Assembly (NCBI GenBank): GCA_037974665.1
Contig: CM075764.1
Location: forward strand, 88,840,825-88,904,824
Reading direction: 5' to 3'
DNA length: 64,000 bases
Source of the DNA: Ehretia macrophylla
Taxonomy: Eukaryota > Streptophyta > Magnoliopsida > Boraginales > Ehretiaceae
Part shown: positions 21,771 through 34,291 of the stretch, one piece after another
How the letters are laid out: each line of letters starts with the position of its first letter
Position numbering within the stretch: position 1 is the first letter of the stretch
Translations under genes and position numbers: made by a program
Notes under the pieces: generated by a model
The model's input: the letters and a program-made list of their open reading frames with translations, nothing else
Database searches by the model: none
What the model was told of the DNA's origin: nothing

Positions 21771-21776
21771 AATAAA
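21771..21776 (+). promoter_or_regulatory. Possible polyadenylation signal, unit 1
   Basis: AATAAA begins one base after the stop codon. It is conserved at 44252-44257. It is unusually close to the stop, so the functional signal may lie further on. Confidence 0.35.
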
Positions 21777-21795
21777 AGTATTGTTATATATTATC

Positions 21796-21845
21796 AGATT
21801 GATGTTTTATCTCACCGAGCAAAAAAAAAAAAAAAGATTGATGTT
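21796..21845 (+). mobile_element. Tiny poly-A-tailed retroposed insertion with 17-bp target duplication
   Basis: The first copy of AGATTGATGTTTTATCT (21796-21812) is followed by CACCGAGC and 14 A residues. A second copy of the same 17 bases then begins at 21835 and is split by the Copia element, resuming at 26693-26703. Unit 2 has only one copy at 44277-44293 with one base different and no insert. This is the signature of an extremely 5'-truncated LINE/SINE-type retroposition. Confidence 0.6.
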
Positions 21846-22021
21846 TGATAGAGCTCATAATTAATTTTCAATTTTGAATTTCGAATATCTGTTCATTTTA
21901 GATCAGTTTGTTTTGTTTTTGTTGATCAGGTTATACTTAGTCAACTTTGTGTACTATATATACTCTATTAGCTCTTACTGTACATCAGTGTGAAAAATAC
22001 AAAACTTCTTCAATACTTACA
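21846..22021 (+). repeat. 5' LTR of the young Copia element
   Basis: This is a 176-bp LTR starting TG and ending CA, nearly identical to the one at 26517-26692. It contains a TATATATAC box-like run near 21955, about 65 bases before its end. Confidence 0.93.
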
Positions 22022-22033
22022 TGGTATCAGCAG
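22022..22033 (+). other. Primer-binding site of the Copia element
   Basis: TGGTATCAGCAG follows directly on the LTR and matches the 3' end of initiator methionine tRNA in its first ten bases, the usual plant Copia primer. Confidence 0.8.
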
Positions 22034-25000
22034 TCTTTGTGACATTCGTCCTTTTCCTTTTCCGAACAGTTGGTCTCTGACTTCGTTGTTCTACTGACGC
22101 TTAACCAGCCTCCTTTTCCTCTATTCCTTTGGTGTTACTTCCTCTTACTTCCCTCATGGCATCTTCATCAAACACTCCCACTCCGCCTGCTTCCTCCTTT
22201 GTACTACCTTCCTACAACATCAAGGTGTTTGTCACTGTTCTTCTAGACCACTCCAACTACATGACCTGGCAGTCTCAAATGGTTAATTTCTTCACCTTCA
22301 ATAACTTACTCGGCTATGTTGACGGCTCTATTCCCAAACCCAAACCTTCTACAACCGAATCCTCTTCGTCTACGACTTCCTTGTCCCTCGATGATTGGCT
22401 TCGATACGACACATTTGTCATCTCATGTATTACTGCAACTCTCTCTGATACCCTTGTTCACCATGCCATTGGTCACGACTCTGCTCAAGCCTTGTGGTCG
22501 TCGCTTCGTGAGTCGTTTCTTCAACAATCCCTTGCGCGCAAATCTTTGCTGCGTGCACAACTGAGGGCCCTCAAAAAAGGCTCTCTCTCTGTGGCAGATT
22601 ATCTCCACCAAATAAACTCCCTATCCGTTGCTCTGGCTGCCATTGGAGATAAACTTTCTGATGATGATATGGTGTTAGCCACTCTTGATGGTCTCCCAAA
22701 GGAGTACCGTCCTTTTGTCACTTCTATTGAAAATATCTCACCACCTCCTACATTTTCCCAGCTCCGAGCAAAACTCCTTACCTATGAGCAACGTCTACTT
22801 CTAGATGACACACCTCTACTCCCTCATGATGATGGCTCCACCACTGCTCTGGTTACTCAACTCCAGTCCACCACACTTTCTCATGATGCTCTCACTGCTT
22901 CAACAAAATCATCCCCCACTTTTACTCATCATTCATCCTCTGTGAACTCTAAGCCTGCGAATCACAGCAACAATCATTCCTCGTCAAACTATTCTCGCAC
23001 GAAGTGTCAAATTTGTGCTAAACAGGGTCACTCCGCCGCTCGTTGTCGTTTTCGTTATGCCCAATCACGTAACAGCGGCCAAAATTCAATGTTTGCAGGC
23101 TACTCAAATTTTTAGCCCAACAACTGCTCTCCTTCTTCGTCCAATTCTTTTCAGACATGGGTACCTGACTCAGGTGCCTCAGCTCATATGACGTCTGATC
23201 CCTCTCTTCTCCAACAAGTACAACCGTACACCGGGAATGATCAGGTAGTTGTGGGTGATGGTAAGGCTCTACGCATAACTCATACTAGTACTTCTCATTT
23301 TTCTCACCCTTCTCGCTCTCTTACTCTTAAGAATATTTTTCGTGTGCCTGCGATTACCAAAAATTTACTCTCTGTTTCCCAATTCACTAAAGACAATCAT
23401 GTCTCACTCGAATTTACTCCTTTTGAATGTGTTGTCAAGGATCTCAACTCAGGGATTCCACTTCTCAAGGGCCGCGCTAAATCAAATCTCTACAAGATCT
23501 CCTTGCCTTCCACCATCCAGTCTTCTGCTCCAGTTGCTCTAGCTGCGTCTCGCGTGTCTCCTACAATTTGGCATAACAGATTGGGTCATTCGGCAAAGTC
23601 TGTCATGTCCACTCTTCAGTCTAAGGATTGTCTGGTTTTTTCGAATTCAGCATTGCAAAATAAACTTTGTAACTCTTGTATGATAGGCAAGAGTCATAAA
23701 CTCCCATTCACGAGATCGAATAAAATTACTTCTTTTCCATTAGAAATTATTCACTGTGACATCTGGGGACCTGCTCCCGTTAGTTCTTTTTCTGGTTTTC
23801 GTTTTTTTGTTATATTCATTGATAACTACAGTCGCTTCACTTGGATATATCCTCTCAAACATAAAAATGATTGTGTTGTTTCATTTTCTCACTTTAAGAG
23901 CTTAACTGAAAATTTATTTTCTACAACAATAAAGGCTTTCCAGTGTGATGGGGCGAAAGAACTTACACAAGGTCCTTTCAAAAATATTCTCAACAACGCC
24001 GGTATTCAATATCGCATTTCATGCCCTTATACTCTTGAGCAAAACGGGTTAGCAGAGCGCAAAATTCGTCATATTACTGAGATGGGTCATACCTTAATGT
24101 TCCATTCCAATGTCCCTAAACAGTTTTGGGTAGAGTCATTCGCCACTGCTGTCCATTTAATCAATAGATTACCCACGCCACTCTTAAGTAACAAATCTCC
24201 CTTTGAAATTCTTTTCAAACAAACTCCCTCTTATTCTGCTCTTCGAGTATTTGGGTGTTTGTGTTACCCTCATCTTGGGGCTACCAAACCTGATAAATTA
24301 AGTCCCAATTCTGTTCCATGTGTTTTTATTGGGTATAGTTCGGACCATTCTGGGTATCGTTGCTATGACTACCGCACTGGCAAAGTCTATTTATCTCGCC
24401 ACGTCGTGTTCGACGAATCTTTTTTCCCTTTTCGCTCTACTGCTTGTTCCTCTCAAATCCCTTCCGCGAGGTCCATCCCTGTACGTGTTCTTATGCCACC
24501 TGTTACATCCAATTCTAATAGTTCAAGATTTCTACCTACTGCTAACTCTTTCTCTACGTTTCTACCATCGTCAATTTCGCCTAGTGTCCTACCTGCGACA
24601 ACAACTCCTATGCTTCCCTTGCCTTCTAATTCTTCACAGGTTAGTCCTACACCTACATCTTCCACCTCAAATTTTCACAATACCTCATCTTCTTCTCGTG
24701 ATTTTGACTCTTCACAATCAGCTTCTCCACTGCACACCTGGTCTCATAATCTCCCGACTTTTCCTAATCAGCCTTCAATTATTTCTCTACAACAAAATCG
24801 TTCCTTATGCTTGCCTCCTATTCCCTCGACGTCCCCCCTCATGAGTTTGATTCATCTCATTCCACCTCTACTCACCAAATGGTTACTCGCTCCAAAGATA
24901 ATACTCGTGTCTCAAAATCATTCACTGACTATGTCACATATCATGCAACGTCTTTACCCACCCCTTCCGAGAAAGAACCAACAACCTACAACCAAGCATC

Positions 25001-26507
25001 TAAACATCCACAATGGCGTGCCACTATGGACGCTGAATACAATGCTCTTATACACAATGGTACTTGGTCACTTGTTCCTAAGCCTCCAACAGCAAATCTT
25101 GTCGACTGCAAGTGGGTGTTCCGAATCAAGCACAAGCAAGATGGTTCAGTCGAGCGTTACAAAGCTTGACTCGTTGCCAAGGGATATAATCAGGAAGAAG
25201 GCGTGGATTATACAGAAACTTTCAGTCCAGTGGTTAAACCCACTACTATTCGGGTTGTCTTGTCCATTGCACTTTCTCAAAATTGGAAGATCAGACAGCT
25301 AGATGTAAATAACGCTTTTTTGCATGGAGTACTAAGTGAAGAAGTTTACATGGCCCAGCCTCCGGGTTTTATCCATCAGCAATTTCCTAATCATGTTTGC
25401 AGGCTTCACAAAGCTATTTATGGGCTTAAACAAGCCCCGAGGGCTTGGTTCTCTCGTCTAAGCAGTTTTCTTCTTCACCTTGGTTTCACTTCCTCAGCTT
25501 CAGATAATTCACTGTTCATAAAATGTTCATTACAGGAAACAACCTTCATTCTTGTTTACGTGGACGACATAATCGTTACTAGCAGTCATGGGCCAGCAAT
25601 TGATTCTATAGTTTTAGCTTTGCATCGGCAATTCACAATAAAAGACTTAGGACAACTGGCTTATTTTTTGGGTTTTCAAGCTCATTTTGTTCGAAATGGC
25701 ATTCTTATTAATCAACACAAGTATGTGTCTGACTTATTGACTCGTGCAGGACTTGAGGGGGCAAAACCCGTTCTTACTCCATTTGCGACAAACTTACAGC
25801 TCTCTAAATCAGATGGTGACCCTTTTCATGATCCCACTTTATACCGCATCATTGTGGGTACATTACAATACCTCACCATTACTCGTCCAGATATTGCATT
25901 TGCAGTGAACAAGGTGTGCCAGTTTATGCACTCCCCTACGGTAGTCCATTGGTCTGTGGTGAAGCGAATCCTTCGCTACTTAAAGGGAACAATCACTCAT
26001 GGTCTGTTTTTGCGCTCTTTATCAGATTTAACATTGCATGCTTATTCGGACTCTGATTGGGCGGGTTGCCCAGATGACAGAAGAAGTTCCCATGGCTACT
26101 GTATCTTTTTGGGTCCAAATTTAATTTCTTGGTCTGCCAAGAATCAAACGACCATCTCGTGCTCCAGCACAGATGCTGAATATCGTGCTGTTGCCTTTGC
26201 CACCGCTGAGCTATGTTGGGTTCAATCTCTTCTTTCAGAATTACACTTCACCTCTACTACAGCTCCTATTCTTTGGTGTGACAACATCGGTGCAACATAC
26301 CTTGCCGCAAATCCACTCTTTCATGCTTGCACCAAACACATTGAAATCGATGTGCATTTTGTATGAGAAAAAGTTGCCTCCGGGGCTCTTCGAGCGAAGT
26401 TCATCTCTACATTAGACCAGTTAGCTGACATTATGACTAAAGGGCTAGCCAAGTCTCAGTTCTTGACTCTCAAGCACAAGCTCACCATACAGGACCTGGA
26501 TTCGCTT

Positions 26508-26516
26508 GAGGGGGCG
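26508..26516 (+). other. Polypurine tract of the Copia element
   Basis: GAGGGGGCG abuts the 3' LTR, the expected position for plus-strand priming. Confidence 0.6.
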
Positions 26517-26692
26517 TGATAGAGCTCATAATTAATTTTCAATTTTGAATTTCGAATATATGTTCATTTTAGATTAGTTTGTTTTGTTTTTGTTGATCAG
26601 GTTATACTTAGTCAACTTTGTGTACTATATATACTCTATTAGCTCTTACTGTACATCAGTGTGAAAAATACAAAACTTCTTCAATACTTACA
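26517..26692 (+). repeat. 3' LTR of the young Copia element
   Basis: It is 176 bp, with two visible substitutions relative to the 5' LTR. Confidence 0.93.
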
Positions 26693-26703
26693 ATGTTTTA
26701 TCT

Positions 26704-27128
26704 CTCTTCATATGATAAGCGTTTTTATTTTATAAAGAGAGATTTGACATCATATATATAAAATCTTGCCATATAAATTAAAAAGGAATGAAGTATCATC
26801 AAAGTGATATAAAACATTACTCGATACTTAATTTAGTTCCTCTATCTATGAGAATAGACTTTATCCCTATCCTTGTGTAGGAAGATAGATCTCTTTGGTC
26901 CCCCAAATATGATAGGCATGAGTTATGTATAAGAAAAGAATATGAAGCTAAATGAGATTATATATTGAGCTATTAAATCTGGTGATAAAAATTAAAATTT
27001 AGATCCTTTTGAATTTTGGACTTATTTTGGGCAAAATTCAATTAAACTACCAATCTTTTCTAATTTTAGATCTCTTCCTATTTTCCTTCTTCAAAAACAA
27101 AAAATCTTCCCACGATACCCATGAGAAG
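26704..27128. other. Spacer between the unit 1 gene and unit 2
   Basis: The AT-rich spacer matches 44294-44726 (downstream of the unit 2 gene) and has no gene. It ends in GAGAAGGATGG, the empty CACTA-A target site. Confidence 0.6.
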
Positions 27129-27443
27129 GATGGCATAACCCGTCACGACTTATCGGACTCCAACGCAACCATCCTTTGTGAGTTTGTCTCTACGTACGAC
27201 CTTCCTAAGCTTATTGGTTAGATTTTCATTCTTATTGACTTTTTCCAATTGAGGTTCTGAATAGTTTGATGGAGGTGGTTGCTCCTCCTACTCAATACTC
27301 TCTGTTTTTGTGGATCTTATTGTCATTATTTTAAAATATAGAGAACCAAAATATAATTTTATTAAAAATTGGAGCACCAATAGGATTCACGTATACACTA
27401 TTAATTACTGTTAAGTTACACTTGGACAGTTTTAATGTTTTAA

Positions 27444-27522
27444 ATGTGTGGCGGTAGTGAGTTTTGAACCGAAGACCTTTTGGTACCTAAACTCTAATAC
27501 CATGTTAAATTACCACATCATC
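27444..27522 (-). repeat. tRNA-derived SINE-like head (unit 2)
   Basis: Duplicate of 5241-5320. Here the B-box-like part reads GGTTCAAAACTC on the minus strand, slightly closer to a pol III B box. Confidence 0.35.
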
Positions 27523-27994
27523 TAAAAATTTAAACTTTATTATATTATTTATTATATTCAACAATTACAAACCTTGGATGTCTTAAGGGAATTTTTTACA
27601 AATTACCCTTCATGTATAGGTAGTGGCACTTTACTTCGTGATGTATTATAGTGATCACTCAAATCCTTTGACTAACGATCTAATGAAACAAGATTAACAT
27701 CAATTTTATATTTCAATATTACATGTCGTGACCGTATGGTATGGAGAATTCTAAGGATTTTCAGTTGATCGTGGATTGAAAGAACATGCTTCTTTGATTG
27801 CCAATTGATAGTTCCTTTGAACATGTAAGTTAACGCTCGACCTTAACGTTCCTAATTTTAAATATGACTCAACATTGACATATATTATATTAAACTTTTA
27901 TGCCTTGCAGCTAGCCTGTACTAATAGTTTGGATGATCAATTAAAATATCTTTCAATAGACCCAAGTAGATGTGTGCACACATGGTAAAAGTAC

Positions 27995-28671
27995 TTGGCT
28001 TTTTTTTTTTTTACAAAAAAAGTACTTGGTAAATGGATACAAATTTCACACATTGGTATATGATCATCGAAGACTGTAATGAATAGTAGAGTCTTCGTTG
28101 AAAGGACAACATTTTGATACGAAGGAGAGTACTTGCTTTGGTTTGTTGACTAACACTATTGAGTTAAAATACCATAATTTGACTTTGAAATGTATGAGAG
28201 TTGTTCTCTTCAAGTGTGAGTCGTATAATTATCAAAATGATAAGAGATTAAAGGTTCATTTAAAATATTGACTGACTTATATAAATGTGAAAAAAATATA
28301 CCTAAAGTATGAACCCTTTGTCTTAGCTAAATAAGCACATCCATTTTACTACGCCAAGTATCCAGATTCTAAGAGAGACTGAATAAATTGGTGGGCTGTT
28401 TGTAAGATCAAACCAAGGAATCACTATGATATGCCTAGGGAAGAGCATGAAATAGATGAACACTTTCCTTTTTATATAGGCGGATGAAATGGACGTGCCA
28501 TTAATACTACCGAATGATAACGATTTTTTTATTCGTTCTCCTGAGTTAGGTCAATATATTGGACTAGTTGGAGATGATGAAGATGAATACCAGGGTGATG
28601 ATAGCGATACAAATTGTGACAATGAATCTTACAATGGTACGAAAGTAGACGATGATGAACTGTCTTATTAA
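27995..28671 (+). pseudogene. CACTA transposase C-terminal fragment (DUF4216 region), unit 2
   Basis: The same broken DUF4216 strands as at 5810-6466. The last exon (28480-28671) is open, and its acidic tail is identical in protein sequence to unit 3 (60204-60395) but differs from unit 1 at several residues. Upstream frames contain stops. Confidence 0.63.
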
Positions 28672-28693
28672 TATTAGAACTAATGAAGTCAAT

Positions 28694-28698
28694 GTGTA

Positions 28699-28734
<36 letters not shown>
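28694..28734. repeat. AT microsatellite, unit 2
   Basis: The (TA)n run is longer than in unit 1 (about 6499-6510) and shorter than in unit 3 (about 60426-60468). Confidence 0.75.
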
Positions 28735-28736
<2 letters not shown>

Positions 28737-28841
28737 GTATTTGAGTGTTTGTACAATAGAATCGACATTAAAAGAGTTTAATATATAAAATGTTTTTATA
28801 TTTTGTATGTATACCTACAATACATATATACACATTGATAG

Positions 28842-29890
28842 GTAGAGGTAGAGGCCCTCAAAGATATCCACACTCTCTGGGTCACTGTCAAGACCAAATG
28901 CTGACGGTGCTTCTGGTTCTTCACAGGCCTCTACATGTTCTGGTGATCGAGCCTTCCCTACCACTTGAGCTCCATCGTCTGGATTGTCACAGTACCTATC
29001 TGACATCCAGGTGCATGACGAAGATACGCATGTAGATATTGGTGGCACACCTACCAGCAGCGACCCACGTTAGTCTACATAGCCAGAGTAACGATGATTG
29101 GCAGATGGACGTACACATGTCTGGATGTAAAACAATGGGTAAGCATTGATTTCCATCTAATTGTGTAAAAGGTTAATTCATTTTTTCATAAATTTATTTT
29201 TATTACAAATATAACAATATGTATATTTTATTGTTAACAAATTTGTACTAGCTGCGCGACCCTTCGAGAGTTTAAGAACATTCTCATAGGAGGATACACC
29301 GGAGCATGGACTACATATTCAAAGGTTATGCTAGAGATTAGCGATCAATGGTTTTTCTTCATTGTGGTTGTAGAGACATTACAAGTGGTATCTCTATGAG
29401 AGTCAACGCGTAAGGAAGCATTTCCATATGAAGGTAGGGGAAAGGATCAAGGACCAGTTGTACAAGACCTGTTGAGAGAACAAGAGGTTTGACTGGACTT
29501 CTGAGAAAAGTTGGGAATAGATAAAAGTGCGATGGCAGGATGGAAAATGGGTAAATAATGCCTTACAGAAACAAAGATAACCGACTTAAGTCCCCATCTA
29601 TGTACTACACTGGTTTCACCCTATTTCATGATATCAAGAGGCAGATGGTGTGTATCAAAAATATTTTAATTAACTTTTGTACGTGAAATTATCTATTTCA
29701 TGTCTTATACACTTGCCTAATTATTTTGGACTCGAAAAACAGCTAACTAAATTTTGTATTTGTATTGCGCACAAGATGAAAAAAAAGGCCCGCCGATCAC
29801 TTGTGCTGAGGTTTTCAAGGTGGCTCACACTAAGGGTAACAATTAGGACATCCAATTTATTGATCCGAAGGCTGGTAAGATGATAGTAAG
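28842..29890 (+). pseudogene. Decayed CACTA second ORF (Transposase_24-like), unit 2
   Basis: Homologue of 6616-7735 with the same AEVFKVAHTKG-type motif near 29815. It lacks about 65 bases after the AGCCAGAGT near 29088 that units 1 and 3 both keep. It is heavily interrupted. Confidence 0.52.
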
Positions 29891-29929
29891 TATTTAAATT
29901 GTATTTTTCATTTCATTAAATATGTTTAA

Positions 29930-32200
29930 TTAATGTAATGATAATACTAATTTTTTTGGAAAATTTGACTTTATAAGAACCATATAATGAGCTACTCCAG
30001 TAGCGTGGGGTTGCGAGCCAAGCCGATCTACCGTACTGCTAGTTAATCTCGACCAGATCTTCCGCATAGGTAGGGTAACACATGATGTCCCCATGAAGAG
30101 ATGAAAAAGTATATATTTTCTCATATATTCAAGGGTTACATGTATACTCTATTTATAATACAAGAGTAACTATGATAAGCAACAAGGATAAGTACAAGCA
30201 GAAGTAGTTACAACAAGGTAAATCAAAACCAATATAATTATCCCAATAATTATCTTCTATCACGCACCCTCAAGCGAAGCAGGGTCACGAACTGTGAGCT
30301 TGGATCGAAGGAGACGGAAATGATTAATAGACAATCCCTTGGTCATTATGTCGGCAAGCTGATCAAAAGTAGAAATGAAACGAACAACAAGTTCCCCAGA
30401 GGCAACTTTCTCACGTACAAAATGTACATCTATCTCAATATGCTTGGTGCGAGCATGGTAGATAGGATTAACAGTGAGATAAGTGGCACCAATGTTATCA
30501 CACCAAAGTTTTGGAGGCGAAGTAACAGATATCTCAAGTTCAGATAAGGGAGTTTTCAACCAACATAGCTCAGTTGTAGCAAAGGCAATGGTCCTGTATT
30601 TCGCCTTTGTACTTGAACGGGAGATAGTAGTTTGCTTGCGAGCAGCCCAGGAAATAAGATTCGGACCCAGAAAAATACAATAGCCATGCGAACTACGTCA
30701 ATCATCTGGACACCCCGCTCAATCAGAATCCGAATGAGCATGAAGACTGAGATCACTGGACGTTTTAATGTTAAGTCCATACGAAATGGTGTCCTTGAGA
30801 TAATGTAGAATACGTTTTACGGTGGTCCAATGAGGCTCGGTCGGAGCATGCATGAACAGATACACTTTGTTCACTACAAAGTCAATATCAAGTCTAGTAA
30901 TTGTTAAATATTGAAGAACCCCTACAATACTGCGATATAACGTTGGATCAGATAAGGGATCGCCCTCATGTTGCAAAAGTTACTGATTGGGCTCAATGGG
31001 AGAGGAGACGGGTTTTGCCCCAGTGAGCTTAGCACGAGCAATAAGATCCAGTGTATACTTTTGTTGACTTAAGTGAATTCTTGTAGAACTAGAAGTAACC
31101 TGTATGCCCAAGATATAAGAAAAGGAACCCATGTCCTTCAAGGCAAACTATTGGTTTAATAACTTGGCAACAGAAGAAATTGTTTGCTCATTACTTCCTG
31201 TCAAAATGATATCATCAACATAAACCAACAAAAACATAAGTTCACGAGAGTCACGACGAATAAACAGAGATGTATCAGATTTAGCTGGATGAAAACCAAG
31301 ACCCTGAAGACACGAACTCAGACGAGAAAACCATGCTCGAGGAGCCTAATCGAGCCCATAAATAGTTTTCTGTAGACGACAGACATAATCTGGAAAAGTC
31401 GGGTTAGTGTAACCTGGTGGCTGAGCCATGTAGACTTATTCAGTGAGCAAACTATGGAGAAAGGCATTGTTGCAATCAAACTGCCTTATGGACCAATGCT
31501 GGGATAACACAATACTCAGAACAACTCAAATTGTAGTAGCTTTAACCACCGGACTGAAAGTCTCATTGTAATCCACACCCGCTTCTTGACTATACCCTTG
31601 GGAACGAGCCTTGCTTTGTAGTGATCAACTAAGCCATTTGATTTACACTTAATGCGATACACCCATTTGCACCTGACAATATTAGTATTCTGAGGTTTAG
31701 GCACCAAACTCTAAGTGGCATTGTGTAACAAAGCATTATATTCTGAATCCATGGCTACATGCCACTGAGGGGATTTAGAAGCCTGAGCATAGGTACTAGA
31801 CACAGACGCAAGAAATTGTGTGAAGACATGTGAAATAGGAGCTTTAATCACTGCATTGAATGTCACAAAATCAGGATCTTGTCGCAGTTTTAACGTGTGA
31901 TCTTTGGACCGCGTAACCATTGGGTGTTTAGAAGTAGCAACAGTGTCAACTTCCATCAAAGGCACATCCAGACGTTGAGGCAAGACTCCTGAGTCAACAT
32001 TATAAATATTGGAATTTGCAATGGGCTGTGGAGAGAGACTCGGACAAGAGAGCACATGAGTGGAAACAATATTAGATGAAAGAAATCTGGACAAAGCATT
32101 GGGAGGAGGGAGATGACGAAAAGAAGGGGCCAAGGTGGTCCCACGTGTCGGCTAGGCTGAAAAGGATGGCAAAGCGGATGGGAAATTCTTCCATCAACCA
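29930..32200 (-). mobile_element. 5'-truncated Copia fragment, unit 2
   Basis: Duplicate of the fossil at 7774-10020: linker, reverse transcriptase, RNase H and LTR-like end on the minus strand, with several breaks. It shares the same truncation point as the other units. Confidence 0.83.
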
Positions 32201-34150
32201 TGGCTTTTGGTCAACCAAAAAGTTATGGATAGAATTTTGACACGTCATCATCGTGGGACCTAGCGTATAGTACACTATATTATGTACAATTACATTAATA
32301 CCCTCATGCTAAATGTATAAATGACTATAATATTCTCGTGGGTCCCACCAATGTATTTATTTATATTGTCTAATCTACGTGGGTCCTACAACCATATCTA
32401 TTTAAAATATGTAATTTACTTTGTTACCTTTATGATCCCATAATACTCAATTGATCCCACCTATTATAAAATCAAATATATAAATAAATCCTATAATAAA
32501 TTTAGAGGGAAAAACGTTTAAAAAATTAGGAACATAGGCGGCACTTTGATAAAATCAAATATATAAACAAAACCTATAAATTTAGAGGGAAAAGAATTTA
32601 AAAATTTAGAACATAGGCGGCGCTTTTCAAAAACGCTGTCTATGTTAAAAAACAATAAGAAAAAGTTTTGTGGCTTCTCCAAGTTTTGAACCCTTAACCT
32701 CTCTACTCATTCAATTTGTGCATGATTTTAATGATAACTTGTTGACCATCTAAATTAGAGAATTCCTTCAATTTTAGCAATACTAAAAATTTTATATAAG
32801 AACTCTATCTATACTTACATTGAATTTAACATACGAGTTAGAGTATCATGATGTTAATTTTTCTTTAATTCAATCAATGTAGTCCAAAACCGAATAAATT
32901 ATATTTTTGAAATTTTGTGCCAAGTATAATTTAAAAAATAAAATTAAGATCAAAATGAGGCCCTTTTTGAGAAAATAATTGACCCAAACCGCCTTTCACT
33001 AGATCTTGAAAAAATACCTGATTTGAAAAAAAAAATCACTGAAAACGGACAATCGAGTAAAAAGTCATGAGTTTTTAAAGTTTTACCACCTACAGCTGAG
33101 AACAAGTTTGATAACTATCAAATAGCTCAAAGGAAAATTTTTAGGCAATTTCATTTAGAATTATCAAAGAATCATCCGAATTAGAGTATTGATCCTTTTG
33201 GTGAGGCCATAACTACTTCAAAACCCTTGTTTCACTATGCCATTGCGTAGATCTCGTTGAGATTCATAAACGGGACTACTCATGCAAAAAAAAAAAAAAG
33301 GATCATTGAGTATAAAGTTATGCCCCTTGAAAGTTTATCAGTAATTCATATCTTAATAAAACAAAAAGTAACCATACCGATAAAATTTTGATTACAACAT
33401 ATATGCACAATATAATGTAGATAAAAATTGATACATGTGTTATTCGTATTTTATTTTTTATCCTAAGTGTGATATTTATAATTAGCACAGTAATCAGATA
33501 TTTAATGTAAATCAAAAACTGATATGTATGATTTAGCAACCCTTAAAATTTTTTTATTTCCTTTTAATGTTTTAAACTGCTTATTATGAAAACCGACTTT
33601 ATAGATTCAAATTCGTTAAATTTAATATAAAATATAATTATTTATTGTTGTTAAAAAGAGTTAAGCAATATTTTTTACCACTATACGCGGTACTTTTCCA
33701 TTATAGCGACCCCCTATAGTCTTTAAAATAATTTTTTTAGTATTATAATAAAAAGCAACCTATTCTCAACTAAATAATTAGCAAATATTGATGAAAATGA
33801 ATATAGGCGCAATTTTAAAAAATATATATATATTGTCGAAACTGAGCATAGACGGCGGTTCTTGAGAAACGCCGCATATCTGCAATTTAAAAAAAAATTC
33901 AAGAATTAGAGAATAGGTGGTGTTTTTGAGTAAACGCTGCCTGTTACAATTAAAAAAATTAACAAATATTGTCGAAATTGCGTATAGAGGGCGGTTTATG
34001 ATAAACGCTGCCTATCTGCAATTTAAAAAAATATTATTTTGACGTTAAGAGAATTACCAATTATCCTGGCATCTTAAAAATTGATCTCTTGACAAAAAAA
34101 AATTGAGGTAACATTACTGTAACTTTTGTTGTTAAACTCCATTTATATAG

Positions 34151-34291
34151 GTGGATAATGTGTTAAACAATGACTCAAACTTTGAGGCTTCTCAACATGC
34201 AGATTGCAACTCTGAAGTCCACCCGGAAAGACCAAAGAACTCAAAGGGCAACATGATCGCAATTAAGGCGAACCTATATAGTCGACTGTGG
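34151..34291 (+). pseudogene. Exon-like fragment within CACTA-B, unit 2 (open)
   Basis: A 47-codon open stretch lies between an acceptor-like TATATAG and a donor-like GG|GTAATT. It is hydrophilic and Asn/Ser/Lys-rich, with no family recognised. Confidence 0.35.

Larger units (their letters stand above)
21846..26692 (+). mobile_element. Young, near full-length Copia LTR retrotransposon (unit 1 only)
   Basis: The element has two 176-bp LTRs (TGATAGAG...CTTACA), 5-bp target duplications ATGTT (21841-21845 and 26693-26697), a primer-binding site after the 5' LTR and a polypurine run before the 3' LTR. The interior has the Copia order: gag with a CCHC zinc knuckle (about 22.1-23.1 kb), aspartic protease with DSGA, integrase, reverse transcriptase with YVDD, and RNase H (to about 26.5 kb). 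It is slightly broken, with only a few interruptions, so it is not autonomous as it stands. The LTRs differ at about 2 of 176 positions, pointing to an insertion well under about a million years old at commonly used plant rates, though the sample is tiny. The unit 2 empty site confirms the boundaries. Confidence 0.95.
4926..27128. repeat. Tandem segmental duplication, unit 1
   Basis: Unit 1 starts at the GAT after CACTA-A and matches unit 2 (27129-44729) and unit 3 (58852 on) throughout with high identity and short indels. It holds one reductase gene. Without the private Copia insertion (21846-26692) its length is about 17.35 kb. Boundaries are placed at the CACTA-A insertion point for convenience; the true duplication breakpoints could lie anywhere in the period. 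Confidence 0.9.

Noticed and set aside
22316-22564. Overlapping open frames inside the Copia gag region
   Set aside because: They are shadow frames of the gag reading frame with no independent motif.
24320-24844. Leu-rich open frame of about 174 codons within the Copia element
   Set aside because: It lies in a different frame across the low-complexity Ser/Pro linker between integrase and reverse transcriptase. Its composition is an artefact of that sequence.
28694-28734. Replication origin or regulatory meaning for the long AT runs
   Set aside because: They are simple (TA)n microsatellites varying in length among the three units.
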